From contig CALBLD010000158.1 in the NCBI GenBank assembly GCA_937895775.1, forward strand, positions 1-6,697: DNA of 6,697 nt, written 5' to 3'. Origin of the DNA: an uncultured Clostridia bacterium. Its GTDB lineage: Bacteria; Bacillota; Clostridia; Oscillospirales; CAG-272. Position numbers and translations under genes: made by a program. Numbering within the stretch: position 1 is the stretch's first letter; the number at the start of each line of letters is the position of its first letter. Shown piece by piece: positions 1 to 6,202 of the stretch. The notes beneath the pieces are model-generated. The model was given only the letters and a program-made list of their open reading frames with translations. It searched no databases and was not told the DNA's origin.

Positions 1-544
1 GGTTATTCGGAGAGTTTATAATTACAGCCTTCGTGTGTCCGTTTATTGCATTGTCGATCGCGCGTATGTCGGGAGCAAACGAGTTTGCGCGGTCGGCGGG
101 GACATCGACAAGTTTTCCGCCCGCCGATTCGATAAAGACCCTGTATTCGGGAAAAAACGGAGAAATGACGATAAATTCGTCGCCCGGCTCGCACAATCCG
201 TGCAGAACCGCAGACAGCGATGCGGCGGCACCCATGGTCAGAAACAGTTCGCCCGGACCGAAATCGGTATGGAAGCGTCGGTTCAGATCGTCGGCGATTG
301 CCGCTCTCGCATCGATGTCTCCCCTTGCGGTCGTGTAGCCGTGAAGCACTGTCGGGTCGGAAGAATCGACAATTTCCTTTATTGACTTGTTTATTTCATC
401 GGGTGCGGGAACCGACGGGTTGCCCAGCGAAAAATCAAACACCTTGTCGTCGCCGATCTCCGCCCGACGTTTTCTGCCGTATTCGAATATTTCGCGTATT
501 ACCGAACCGGAATTTCCCAGCGAATACATCCGTTTGTTGTACAT
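1..544 (-). CDS. PLP-dependent aminotransferase, class I/II (N-terminal part, runs off the window)
   Basis: Only the first 181 codons are present; the usual length of about 390 residues puts more than half the gene, including the PLP-binding lysine, beyond base 1. The start at 544 is preceded by a modest GGTGAT ribosome site; the next Met, at residue 6, has none. The segment has the fold-type I aminotransferase order: FSLGNPSVPAP (residues 38-48), typical of Clostridia AspC-like enzymes; HGYTTARGD (68-76), substrate-side; the MGAAASL phosphate-grip loop (104-110); CEPGDEFIVISPFFPEY (118-134), where the aromatic side chains pack near the cofactor; and NSPNN at the edge (177-181), the start of the conserved NNPTG. 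The family moves amino groups between amino acids and 2-oxo acids in the cytoplasm; aspartate or another amino acid cannot be chosen from this half. It has its own promoter and appears to be transcribed separately from the ATPase upstream. Confidence 0.9.
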   Translation of the reverse strand, partial: MYNKRMYSLGNSGSVIREIFEYGRKRRAEIGDDKVFDFSLGNPSVPAPDEINKSIKEIVDSSDPTVLHGYTTARGDIDARAAIADDLNRRFHTDFGPGELFLTMGAAASLSAVLHGLCEPGDEFIVISPFFPEYRVFIESAGGKLVDVPADRANSFAPDIRAIDNAINGHTKAVIINSPNN

Positions 545-570
545 AAGATCACCACTTTGCGTTTTTTTCA

Positions 571-599
571 ATTATACTCCTTTTTTGCTCGGAAATCAA
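571..599 (-). promoter_or_regulatory. Sigma-A type promoter of the aminotransferase gene
   Basis: On the minus strand a -35 TTGATT (599-594) is followed after 17 bases by an exact -10 TATAAT (576-571). Transcription should start near 564, giving a leader of about 20 nt with the GGTGAT ribosome site. It lies just beyond the ATPase terminator, so the aminotransferase probably does not depend on ATPase transcription. Spacing and match are seen directly; activity is inferred. Confidence 0.8.
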
Positions 600-605
600 G
601 GGGTG

Positions 606-638
606 AAAAAATCCGCCCGCAAAAATTGCGGGCGGATT
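606..638 (-). terminator. Intrinsic terminator of the calcium ATPase gene
   Basis: A perfect inverted repeat of 12 to 13 bp (arms 610-622 and 626-638, loop AAA on the plus strand) with a GC-rich core, followed on the minus strand by six T (611-606, partly within the stem base). It begins 8 bases after the ATPase stop codon. This is a textbook rho-independent terminator in the minus direction. Confidence 0.92.
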
Positions 639-645
639 GCATGCA

Positions 646-3270
646 TCAGTGATGATGCTTTATAAGTCCGACGGCTTTCGATATTTCCATCACGATAAAC
701 GGAAGCGTAATCAGTCCGAGTCCGATAAGATAGAGGTACCACGGAAGCACAATCAGTCCGAACAGAGAGGATACCGGAGTAAAAAGCACAACCGCCATCA
801 GGGCAATCGAGACAGCCGCGGCTTTGTTCAGCATTCTGTTTCCGAAGAATCCGATTCTGAAAAGCGAATGTTCCGAACGCATGTTGTAGCTCTGGATGAT
901 CTGGGAAAGTGCGAGAACCATAAAAGCAAGCGTCTGACCGCCGTTTTCGCTGCCGGTCATTCTTTCGCCGATCGCATATGCCGCGAGAGAAAGCGCACCG
1001 AACATCACTCCCTGAAGGATGATGCGCAAACCGAATCCGTGGGCAAATATGCCTTCGTTTTTCGGCTTGGGTTTCGAATTCATGACATCCGATTCGACCG
1101 CTTCCATTCCGAGTGCAACCGCAGGTAAGCCGTCTGTTACGAGGTTTATCCAGAGGAGCTGCATCGAAAGCAGCGGAGTTTTGTGCCAGAGGAGCATTGC
1201 GACGAAAACCGTAATTACTTCGCCGATGTTGGTGCCGAGCAGAAATCCGACAACCTTTTTGATGTTTGCGTATATACCGCGACCTTCTCTTACAGCATCA
1301 ACAATCGTGGCAAAGTTGTCGTCGGTCAGCGTCATGTCGGCGGCACCCTTTGCAACGTCTGTGCCTGTGATTCCCATTGCGCACCCTATGTCAGCCGCTT
1401 TGAGCGCAGGCGCGTCGTTTACGCCGTCGCCGGTCATGGATACGACCTGACCTCTGCGCTGCCATGCGCGGACTATGCGGATCTTGTTTTCGGGCGAAAC
1501 TCTCGCATAAACCGATATTTTGTCGATCTTTCCGTCAAGCTCGGAGTCGGTCATTGCATCAAGCTCGGCACCGGTTATGGCAAGGTCTCCTTTTTCGAGT
1601 ATTCCGAGTTCGGCGGCGATCGCCGACGCGGTTATTACATGGTCGCCTGTTATCATTACAGGTTTGATTCCCGCGCGGCGGCAGACCGCAACCGCGGCTT
1701 TGGCTTCGGGACGCGGCGGGTCAATCATGCCGACAAGTCCCATGAAGGTCAGCCCGTTTTCAAGCTCCTCCGGTTTCTGATCCGACGGTATGGCGTCGAT
1801 TTCCTTGTATGCGACCGCAAGAACACGCAGTGCCGATCTGCTCATTTCATCACAGTAGCGGGCGGCGTCCGCCGCTTCGCTGCCGACACAGCGCGAGAGC
1901 ATAACGTCAAACGCGCCTTTGACGATCAGAATCTTTTTGCCCTCCGCTTCGCAGACAACGCTCATCAGTTTCCGGTCGGAGTCAAAGGGCAGTGAAAACA
2001 GCCTCGGATGTTCGGCTTTTGCCTTTTCGATATCTATTCCCGCTGTGTGCGCAGCGGCAACAATGGCGGTTTCGGTGGGATCGCCGATGTGCTCCTCTTT
2101 GCCGTTTTCGTTGTATACTACGGTTCCGTCACAGCAGAGCATGCCGTACATAAGAAGTTTTTCGGTTGCCGATTTGTCGGTTACCTTGCCGGCTCCGATG
2201 TCGCAGAGACGCTCCCCCGGGGTGTATGCCTTGACAAGCGTCATGCGGTTCTGGGTGAGCGTTCCGGTTTTGTCCGAGCAGATAACCGATGCGGAACCGA
2301 GCGTTTCCACTGCCGGGAGCCTGCGGATGATCGCATTTTTCTTCACCAGACGCTGTACGCCGATCGAAAGAACGATGGTAACTATTGCGGGAAGTCCCTC
2401 GGGTATGGCGGATACCGCAAGCGATACGGCTGTCATGAATATTTCAATCGCGTTGATGCCGCTTGCAAGACCGATTATAAAGATCACCGCACATGCGACG
2501 AGCGCGACGAACCCGAGATATTTTCCCATAGACGCGAGCTTCTGCTGGAGCGGGGTCGGACCGTCGTCGGCAGATTCGAGAAGTCCTGCGATCTTGCCCA
2601 TTTCGGTGTTCATGCCGGTTGCGCAAACGACGGCAAGACCGCTGCCGTAGCTTACCGAACAGCCGGAGAATACCATGTTTGTTCTGTCGCCGAGCGGTGC
2701 GTTCTCTTCGACGTCGGCAGAAGCATCCTTTTCACTCGGGACTGATTCGCCGGTAAGTGCCGATTCCTCGCATTTGAGTGCCGATGTGGCAATCAGCCGT
2801 GCGTCGGCGGGGATGAAATCTCCCGCCTCAAGCCTGATAAGGTCGCCGGGAAGCAGATCGGAAGCGTCAATAACCGCTTCGATTCCGCCGCGTATGACCC
2901 GCGCATGAGGAGCGGACAGATTTTTGAGTGCTTCAAGTGCTTTTTCCGCCTTGCTTTCCTGGAGCATACCTATTATTGCATTTACAATGACGATTGCGAG
3001 AATGAGCAACGGCTCGATGAATCCCTTCGGATCGACTTCAACGCAGGCTACCGTAAATGATATTACAGCCGCGGCGATCAGAATCAGTATCATTACATCC
3101 TTGAACTGATCGATGAATCTTGAAAACATCGACTTTCTTTTCTTTTCGCGCAGGCGGTTCGGACCGTATTTCTGCCGTAATTCTTCAAGTTTTTTCGGAT
3201 CAAGACCGTTCTTGCCGTCGGTTTCGAGTGACTTCAGCAGCTCGGCTGTGTCGGCTGTGTGAGGTAACAT
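646..3270 (-). CDS. P2A-type (SERCA-like) calcium-transporting P-type ATPase
   Basis: An 874-residue integral membrane pump, full length for the family, that should export Ca2+ at the cost of ATP. In order: N-terminal cation-ATPase domain (residues 5-45); TM1-2 (about 59-103); actuator domain with TGES (173-176, E175 for dephosphorylation); TM3-4 (about 252-305) with PEGLP (290-294, E291 matching SERCA E309); phosphorylation motif DKTGTLT with D333; nucleotide domain with F429 and K451-G-A; DPPR (517-520); TGD (541-543); hinge TGDGVNDAP (613-621); and TM5-10 (about 673-865). Calcium ligands kept are N681 and E684 in TM5 and N709, T712 and D713 in TM6. By eye, SERCA E908 in TM8 is Gln (Q790), so site I may be weakened. 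The ATG has AAGGA 11 bases upstream and lies in a 12-bp palindrome (3265-3276). The gene has its own promoter and terminator. Calcium is the best guess; Mn2+ or another divalent cation is possible. Confidence 0.96.
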   Translation of the reverse strand: MLPHTADTAELLKSLETDGKNGLDPKKLEELRQKYGPNRLREKKRKSMFSRFIDQFKDVMILILIAAAVISFTVACVEVDPKGFIEPLLILAIVIVNAIIGMLQESKAEKALEALKNLSAPHARVIRGGIEAVIDASDLLPGDLIRLEAGDFIPADARLIATSALKCEESALTGESVPSEKDASADVEENAPLGDRTNMVFSGCSVSYGSGLAVVCATGMNTEMGKIAGLLESADDGPTPLQQKLASMGKYLGFVALVACAVIFIIGLASGINAIEIFMTAVSLAVSAIPEGLPAIVTIVLSIGVQRLVKKNAIIRRLPAVETLGSASVICSDKTGTLTQNRMTLVKAYTPGERLCDIGAGKVTDKSATEKLLMYGMLCCDGTVVYNENGKEEHIGDPTETAIVAAAHTAGIDIEKAKAEHPRLFSLPFDSDRKLMSVVCEAEGKKILIVKGAFDVMLSRCVGSEAADAARYCDEMSRSALRVLAVAYKEIDAIPSDQKPEELENGLTFMGLVGMIDPPRPEAKAAVAVCRRAGIKPVMITGDHVITASAIAAELGILEKGDLAITGAELDAMTDSELDGKIDKISVYARVSPENKIRIVRAWQRRGQVVSMTGDGVNDAPALKAADIGCAMGITGTDVAKGAADMTLTDDNFATIVDAVREGRGIYANIKKVVGFLLGTNIGEVITVFVAMLLWHKTPLLSMQLLWINLVTDGLPAVALGMEAVESDVMNSKPKPKNEGIFAHGFGLRIILQGVMFGALSLAAYAIGERMTGSENGGQTLAFMVLALSQIIQSYNMRSEHSLFRIGFFGNRMLNKAAAVSIALMAVVLFTPVSSLFGLIVLPWYLYLIGLGLITLPFIVMEISKAVGLIKHHH

Positions 3271-3281
3271 ATGTTATCAAT

Positions 3282-3304
3282 TCCTTTCAACGGGGGACTC
3301 CCCG
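3282..3304 (-). promoter_or_regulatory. ATPase leader: small hairpin and ribosome binding site
   Basis: In the predicted leader of about 43 nt, a 5-bp GC stem with a 4-base loop (arms 3304-3300 and 3295-3291) stands just upstream of the ribosome site AAGGA (3286-3282), 11 bases from the ATG. The stem does not cover the ribosome site. It could protect the 5' end of the mRNA or be incidental; no known riboswitch was recognised. Confidence 0.4.
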
Positions 3305-3319
3305 ATTTCTGTATGCGAT

Positions 3320-3348
3320 ATTTTAGCACAGATCGAATCAAATTGCAA
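3320..3348 (-). promoter_or_regulatory. Promoter of the calcium ATPase gene, extended -10
   Basis: On the minus strand a weak -35 TTGCAA (3348-3343) is followed after 17 bases by TAAAAT (3325-3320), preceded by TGC, which makes an extended -10. Upstream are three A-tracts (minus strand, about 3378-3372, 3369-3363 and 3356-3352) that could act as an UP element or bend the DNA, offsetting the weak -35. The predicted transcription start is near 3313. Confidence 0.7.
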
Positions 3349-3407
3349 TAGTTTTTGAAATATTTTTTTGATTTTTTTATACAATCAAATGATTGCGATA
3401 TTTTTCG

Positions 3408-3439
3408 AAAAAATCCCGGCGGTTCTGCGCGGGATTTTT
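3408..3439 (-). terminator. Intrinsic terminator of the CapA-SUFU operon
   Basis: A 10-bp stem (arms 3439-3430 and 3418-3409) with an 11-base loop that can pair a little further, followed on the minus strand by T-rich sequence (3413-3408). It starts 39 bases after the SUFU stop. The plus strand also reads hairpin then five T, but no plus-strand gene runs into it, so the minus direction is the sensible one. Confidence 0.85.
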
Positions 3440-3477
3440 GCGTCAATACTATTGTTGACAGTGCATCGGCGGATAAT

Positions 3478-4629
3478 TCAGACGGCGGTGTAGCTTTCGT
3501 ATGCTTTGTCTATATATTCAAAAATGCGCCCGGCGTATTCGGTGTCAAACGGGGCAAACAGATAACCTTCGTTGCAGAACTCGGGTGAATTGTACTTCTG
3601 ATCGCCGAAAAATTCATTCGCACAGCGGTCAACGTCGGAAGGATAGCGATCCTCGTTGAAATTGTAATAGTAAAGAACAAACCCGAGTGCTTCCTCCGTA
3701 AGATGCGAGGCGAGAAACATTCCGTCAAGACTGTTTATAAAATAGTCTCTGAGATATATCAGATCGCCGGACAGTCTTCCCGGGTCGTCGCAGGAGGCAA
3801 AAAAGCCGTCGTCGAGCATGTTGTGCTTTATGCACCATAGAATGAAGATCACTATGTGATTTGCCGCGGATTCCTCGGGAACGCGGAGCAGCTTGTCGCG
3901 TATTTTCGGAGCATGGGTAAGAGTCGAATCGATCACGTCCGAGAAATCGTATTTGCAGGAGAGTCCGCACACATGTCCGCGTTTTATGTCAAGCACGGGA
4001 GGTATGAAACGGAAACGCTCCATAAACTTTCCCGATCCGTTTTCCTTGATGAACATTGCCTCGTCACGGTAGATCGGAGTAACATTGTAGAAATTCACAT
4101 CTTCCTTTTCGGAAAGAGGACAGACCGAGACACTGCCGTCTGCGGTCGTAAAGTAGTCCCCGTAGGGAAGGGTGAGCAGGGTTGCGCACAGCTTTGTGTT
4201 GCCGGCAAAGGGTTCGCCGTTGTCTACCGTGTGTCCGAAGCAGAGCCAACTGTCGTAGATTGCGGGAATCCTGCCGGCAGACCGCAGAACATGAAACGGC
4301 CAGAACCATTTTTCCTCTCTGTTGTTTATTTTCCAGTCGGGCGGGAGCATCATGAGAAGCTCAAATCTGTCAAGTTTGTTCTTTTTAAGTTCCTTCGGAC
4401 CCTTCATCCGCAATGCGCCGCATCCGATCGTGACAAGCGTGTAAAAATTTCTGTGAATATCCGGCGGAATGACCGCAATATCAATATGAACAAACGGGGA
4501 AATGTATTCCCTGTGAATTTCGCTTATCCTGCCGAAATGCTTTTCAATGTGATCGCTGACGGTCCGCTTCTGCATGACCGAGTATACGGCGGACGGGCTG
4601 ATGCTGTCCGCATTGTTGATTTTGTTCAT
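3478..4629 (-). CDS. Suppressor-of-fused (SUFU) domain protein with an unassigned C-terminal region
   Basis: A 383-residue cytoplasmic protein with no signal peptide or membrane segment. The N-terminal half reads as a SUFU domain (about 25-215): HIDIAVIPP (48-56), the strand and turn LVTIGCGALRM (65-75), RFELLMMLPPDW (88-99), W108 and W110 just before the next helix, and PIYRDEAMFIKENG (185-198), which matches the family's C-terminal signature. Residues about 250-380 are a second, apparently helical, acidic and aromatic-rich region that I do not recognise. SUFU was named for the Drosophila Hedgehog-pathway regulator; comparative genomic work on polymorphic toxins has proposed that bacterial members act as immunity proteins. 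That role is possible here, but no toxin gene is visible. The start has AAAGGAG (4646-4640) 10 bases upstream, directly after the CapA stop, so the gene is probably translated from the CapA message. The family call is firm; the function is not known. Confidence 0.85.
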   Translation of the reverse strand: MNKINNADSISPSAVYSVMQKRTVSDHIEKHFGRISEIHREYISPFVHIDIAVIPPDIHRNFYTLVTIGCGALRMKGPKELKKNKLDRFELLMMLPPDWKINNREEKWFWPFHVLRSAGRIPAIYDSWLCFGHTVDNGEPFAGNTKLCATLLTLPYGDYFTTADGSVSVCPLSEKEDVNFYNVTPIYRDEAMFIKENGSGKFMERFRFIPPVLDIKRGHVCGLSCKYDFSDVIDSTLTHAPKIRDKLLRVPEESAANHIVIFILWCIKHNMLDDGFFASCDDPGRLSGDLIYLRDYFINSLDGMFLASHLTEEALGFVLYYYNFNEDRYPSDVDRCANEFFGDQKYNSPEFCNEGYLFAPFDTEYAGRIFEYIDKAYESYTAV

Positions 4630-4639
4630 CGGAAATGAA

Positions 4640-4646
4640 CTCCTTT
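4640..4646 (-). promoter_or_regulatory. Ribosome binding site of the SUFU gene
   Basis: AAAGGAG on the minus strand, 10 bases before the SUFU ATG and 5 bases past the CapA stop codon (4652-4654). It supports the start at 4629 and, with the 22-base gap and no promoter in it, supports co-transcription of the two genes. Confidence 0.85.
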
Positions 4647-4651
4647 CACCG

Positions 4652-5953
4652 TCAGGCGGCTTCTTTTGCGGTTTTCGGATAGGATGTCGATGCCTTCAGG
4701 AATTCGTTTTCAAAATCCTCTACCGTTTTTTTGCTGAACTTTACATGTTTTTTCAGACGCTCGGGGGTCATTTCGGAGATAAGACAAGCGGTGTAGCACT
4801 GTACTCCGTCTTCGTTTTTGTAGCAGTCAACCATGGTACCGACCATGTTGTATTCCTTGATTCTGACTCCGTTTTCGTCCGAAATAAGGGTGATGTTCGC
4901 AAGCCCGCCGACGTTGGGGGCGAAATCGTTCTGGTTGTGGACAAAGTTGCCGAGCGAATAGTATACGACCGTTTTGTTGCCGTTTTTGCCTTCGACCTCC
5001 ATTACCGGCTGGACGACATGCGGATGTGTTCCGATTACAAGATCAACGCCGCAGTCGGCAAAAAACTGCGCCCACATGACCTCCGATGCGGTCGGTGTGT
5101 TGACATATTCGGCTCCCCAGTGCGCACACATCACGACAAAATCGCTGATTTCCTTTGCCTTTTCGATTCTCTCCGCAATGGCTGTCTTCGAGGCGTCGTT
5201 GTTCTGCATGACATCGACCATCCACCAGTTTGTGAGACTTCTGTTCATGCCGTATGTGTAATTAAGGAATGCGATCCTCACGCCCTTGACCGTGATTACC
5301 GGGATCTCATCGCTGTCCGCACCTTTTTTGTAGCATTTCGCGGTATGTGTGTGAGTGTCCGATTCTTCCTGCCCGCATTTCAGCGTACCCTTGTATATGC
5401 CGAGCGCGGTTCCTTCCGGATGCTTTGACCAGAAATCGAGAGTGTCGAATATGGCTTGTTCTCCCTGGTCGGCAGTATGATTTGTAGCAGTCGAAAAAAC
5501 ATCAAATCCCGCCTTGAGCGCGGCTTCTCCGACGGCGGTCGGCGAGCCGAAGCGCGGATAGCCCGAATAGTTCTTTTCGTTGTAGGTGAATATCGTTTCC
5601 TGATTGATTATGGCAAGATCGGCGGCGGAAATCATCGGGGCAAGCTCTTTGTAAAGCGTGTCGAACCCGGCGTTCTGTCCGCATTTTATCAGCGGACCGT
5701 GAATCAGATTGTCGCCTACCGCAAGAAGCGTGATCTCGACCGGATCGGGAACAGTCGGTTCGGGCGTCTCGGGTACGGTCGTGACGGCAGTGGTTACGGT
5801 TGTTGTCGATGCGGCTGTCGTTTCGGCTCTGCGGGTCGTCGAAGTCGGGATTGTGGTAATCCCCGAGTCGGTATTCCCGCCGGGTACAACAGCGCAGGAT
5901 ATCAGCAGTATCGGGATTATCATTATCAGTGCAAGCAGCTTCAGTTTTTTCAT
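4652..5953 (-). CDS. CapA/PgsA-family lipoprotein (metallophosphoesterase-like fold)
   Basis: A 433-residue surface lipoprotein. Residues 1-20 are a lipoprotein signal (MKKLK, hydrophobic core, lipobox L-I-S-C with C20); 29-70 are a Thr/Pro/Ser linker; the CapA domain follows. Its motifs are GDNLIH (90-95), NQET with E119, ATNHTADQG (156-164, N158/H159), CAHWGAEY (276-283), GTHPH (308-312) and SLGNF (333-337), matching the metal-binding pattern of the calcineurin-like fold. Family members are linked to poly-gamma-glutamate or capsule synthesis, but many Clostridia copies stand alone, as here without PgsB/PgsC, and their substrate is unknown. An insert at about 190-215 carries C193-G-x-E-E, H201-T-H203-T and C207-Y, the Cys/His motif found in many Firmicute surface proteins. 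The start at 5953 is chosen because it gives the signal peptide and has AGGA motifs 5 and 11 bases upstream; an in-frame TTG at 6037 is the promoter -35 box itself. It leads an operon with the SUFU gene. Confidence 0.92.
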   Translation of the reverse strand: MKKLKLLALIMIIPILLISCAVVPGGNTDSGITTIPTSTTRRAETTAASTTTVTTAVTTVPETPEPTVPDPVEITLLAVGDNLIHGPLIKCGQNAGFDTLYKELAPMISAADLAIINQETIFTYNEKNYSGYPRFGSPTAVGEAALKAGFDVFSTATNHTADQGEQAIFDTLDFWSKHPEGTALGIYKGTLKCGQEESDTHTHTAKCYKKGADSDEIPVITVKGVRIAFLNYTYGMNRSLTNWWMVDVMQNNDASKTAIAERIEKAKEISDFVVMCAHWGAEYVNTPTASEVMWAQFFADCGVDLVIGTHPHVVQPVMEVEGKNGNKTVVYYSLGNFVHNQNDFAPNVGGLANITLISDENGVRIKEYNMVGTMVDCYKNEDGVQCYTACLISEMTPERLKKHVKFSKKTVEDFENEFLKASTSYPKTAKEAA

Positions 5954-5981
5954 TTCGTTCCTGTTCCTTTCCGGTATACGA

Positions 5982-5998
5982 CCCGGATGTTTTCCGGG
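5982..5998 (-). promoter_or_regulatory. Leader hairpin of the CapA operon
   Basis: A 6-bp stem CCCGGA/TCCGGG with a 5-base loop lies a few bases after the predicted transcription start (about 6002). The 3' arm could instead pair with a second CCGGA (minus strand, near 5973-5969) that borders the ribosome site, so two exclusive folds are possible. A regulatory switch is not shown; the stem may simply stabilise the mRNA. Confidence 0.35.
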
Positions 5999-6008
5999 AT
6001 CCGATTTG

Positions 6009-6037
6009 ATTATAGTATATAACTCGCCGAATGTCAA
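6009..6037 (-). promoter_or_regulatory. Exact-consensus sigma-A promoter of the CapA-SUFU operon
   Basis: On the minus strand TTGACA (6037-6032), 17 bases, then TATAAT (6014-6009): both hexamers and the spacing match consensus exactly. Upstream sequence is A/T-rich. A transcription start near 6002 gives a leader of about 49 nt. Promoters this close to consensus are usually strong, and may need a repressor if the operon is regulated; no clear operator was identified. Confidence 0.9.
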
Positions 6038-6113
6038 TCAAAATAAGAAAAGTATAACAAAATTTAACAATTGGACGTGTATGAAAATTTTTTATTAAAT
6101 TGCGTAAATATTG

Positions 6114-6142
6114 TTGACATTTAGTTAATAATGTGTTAAAAT
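6114..6142 (+). promoter_or_regulatory. Promoter of the exported-protein gene, divergent from CapA
   Basis: TTGACA (6114-6119), a 17-base spacer, then TAAAAT (6137-6142), with TGT before it forming an extended -10. Transcription should begin near 6149. That places the ATG at 6161 only about 12 bases into the message and without a ribosome site, supporting the later start at 6203. The stretch 6038-6113 between the two divergent promoters is very A/T-rich and holds no gene. Confidence 0.85.
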
Positions 6143-6186
6143 AAAAGCGTAGAAGTCTACATGAAGAAATCTGCCCGAAAAAGCGG

Positions 6187-6193
6187 AAGGAGG
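6187..6193 (+). promoter_or_regulatory. Ribosome binding site that fixes the exported-protein start
   Basis: AAGGAGG, an excellent match, lies 9 bases before the ATG at 6203. The in-frame ATGs at 6161 (no ribosome site) and 6194 (touching this motif) are therefore poor candidates. Confidence 0.88.
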
Positions 6194-6202
6194 ATGCCCG
6201 AT

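Noticed and set aside
649..657. Three C-terminal His codons in the ATPase, resembling an affinity tag
   Set aside because: Only three His, with the natural terminator right behind; no vector sequence is present.
1183..1995. A 270-codon open frame on the plus strand inside the ATPase gene
   Set aside because: It lies wholly antisense to a full-length ATPase with all catalytic motifs, has no recognisable domain, and is an expected shadow of the minus-strand codon pattern.
2008..2745. A 245-codon plus-strand open frame antisense to the ATPase
   Set aside because: Arg/Cys-rich shadow translation with no domain signature, opposite conserved ATPase motifs.
3342..3410. Imperfect direct repeat of about 18 bp (near 3342-3360 and 3392-3410)
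   Set aside because: The similarity is mostly A/T runs and could easily arise by chance in this A/T-rich spacer.
3455..3477. A plus-strand promoter from TTGACA (3455-3460) and GATAAT (3472-3477)
   Set aside because: The spacer is only 11 bases and no plus-strand gene follows.
3856..4638. A 260-codon plus-strand open frame antisense to the SUFU gene
   Set aside because: The opposite strand has a clear SUFU domain, a strong ribosome site and operon context; this frame has none of these.
5954..6037. A 28-residue N-terminal extension of CapA starting at TTG 6037
   Set aside because: The TTG is the -35 box and the extension spans the whole promoter; the ATG at 5953 has ribosome sites and gives a clean lipoprotein signal.
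6161..6202. An earlier start (ATG 6161) for the exported protein
   Set aside because: No ribosome site, only about 12 bases from the predicted transcription start, and it would put 14 extra residues before a complete signal peptide.
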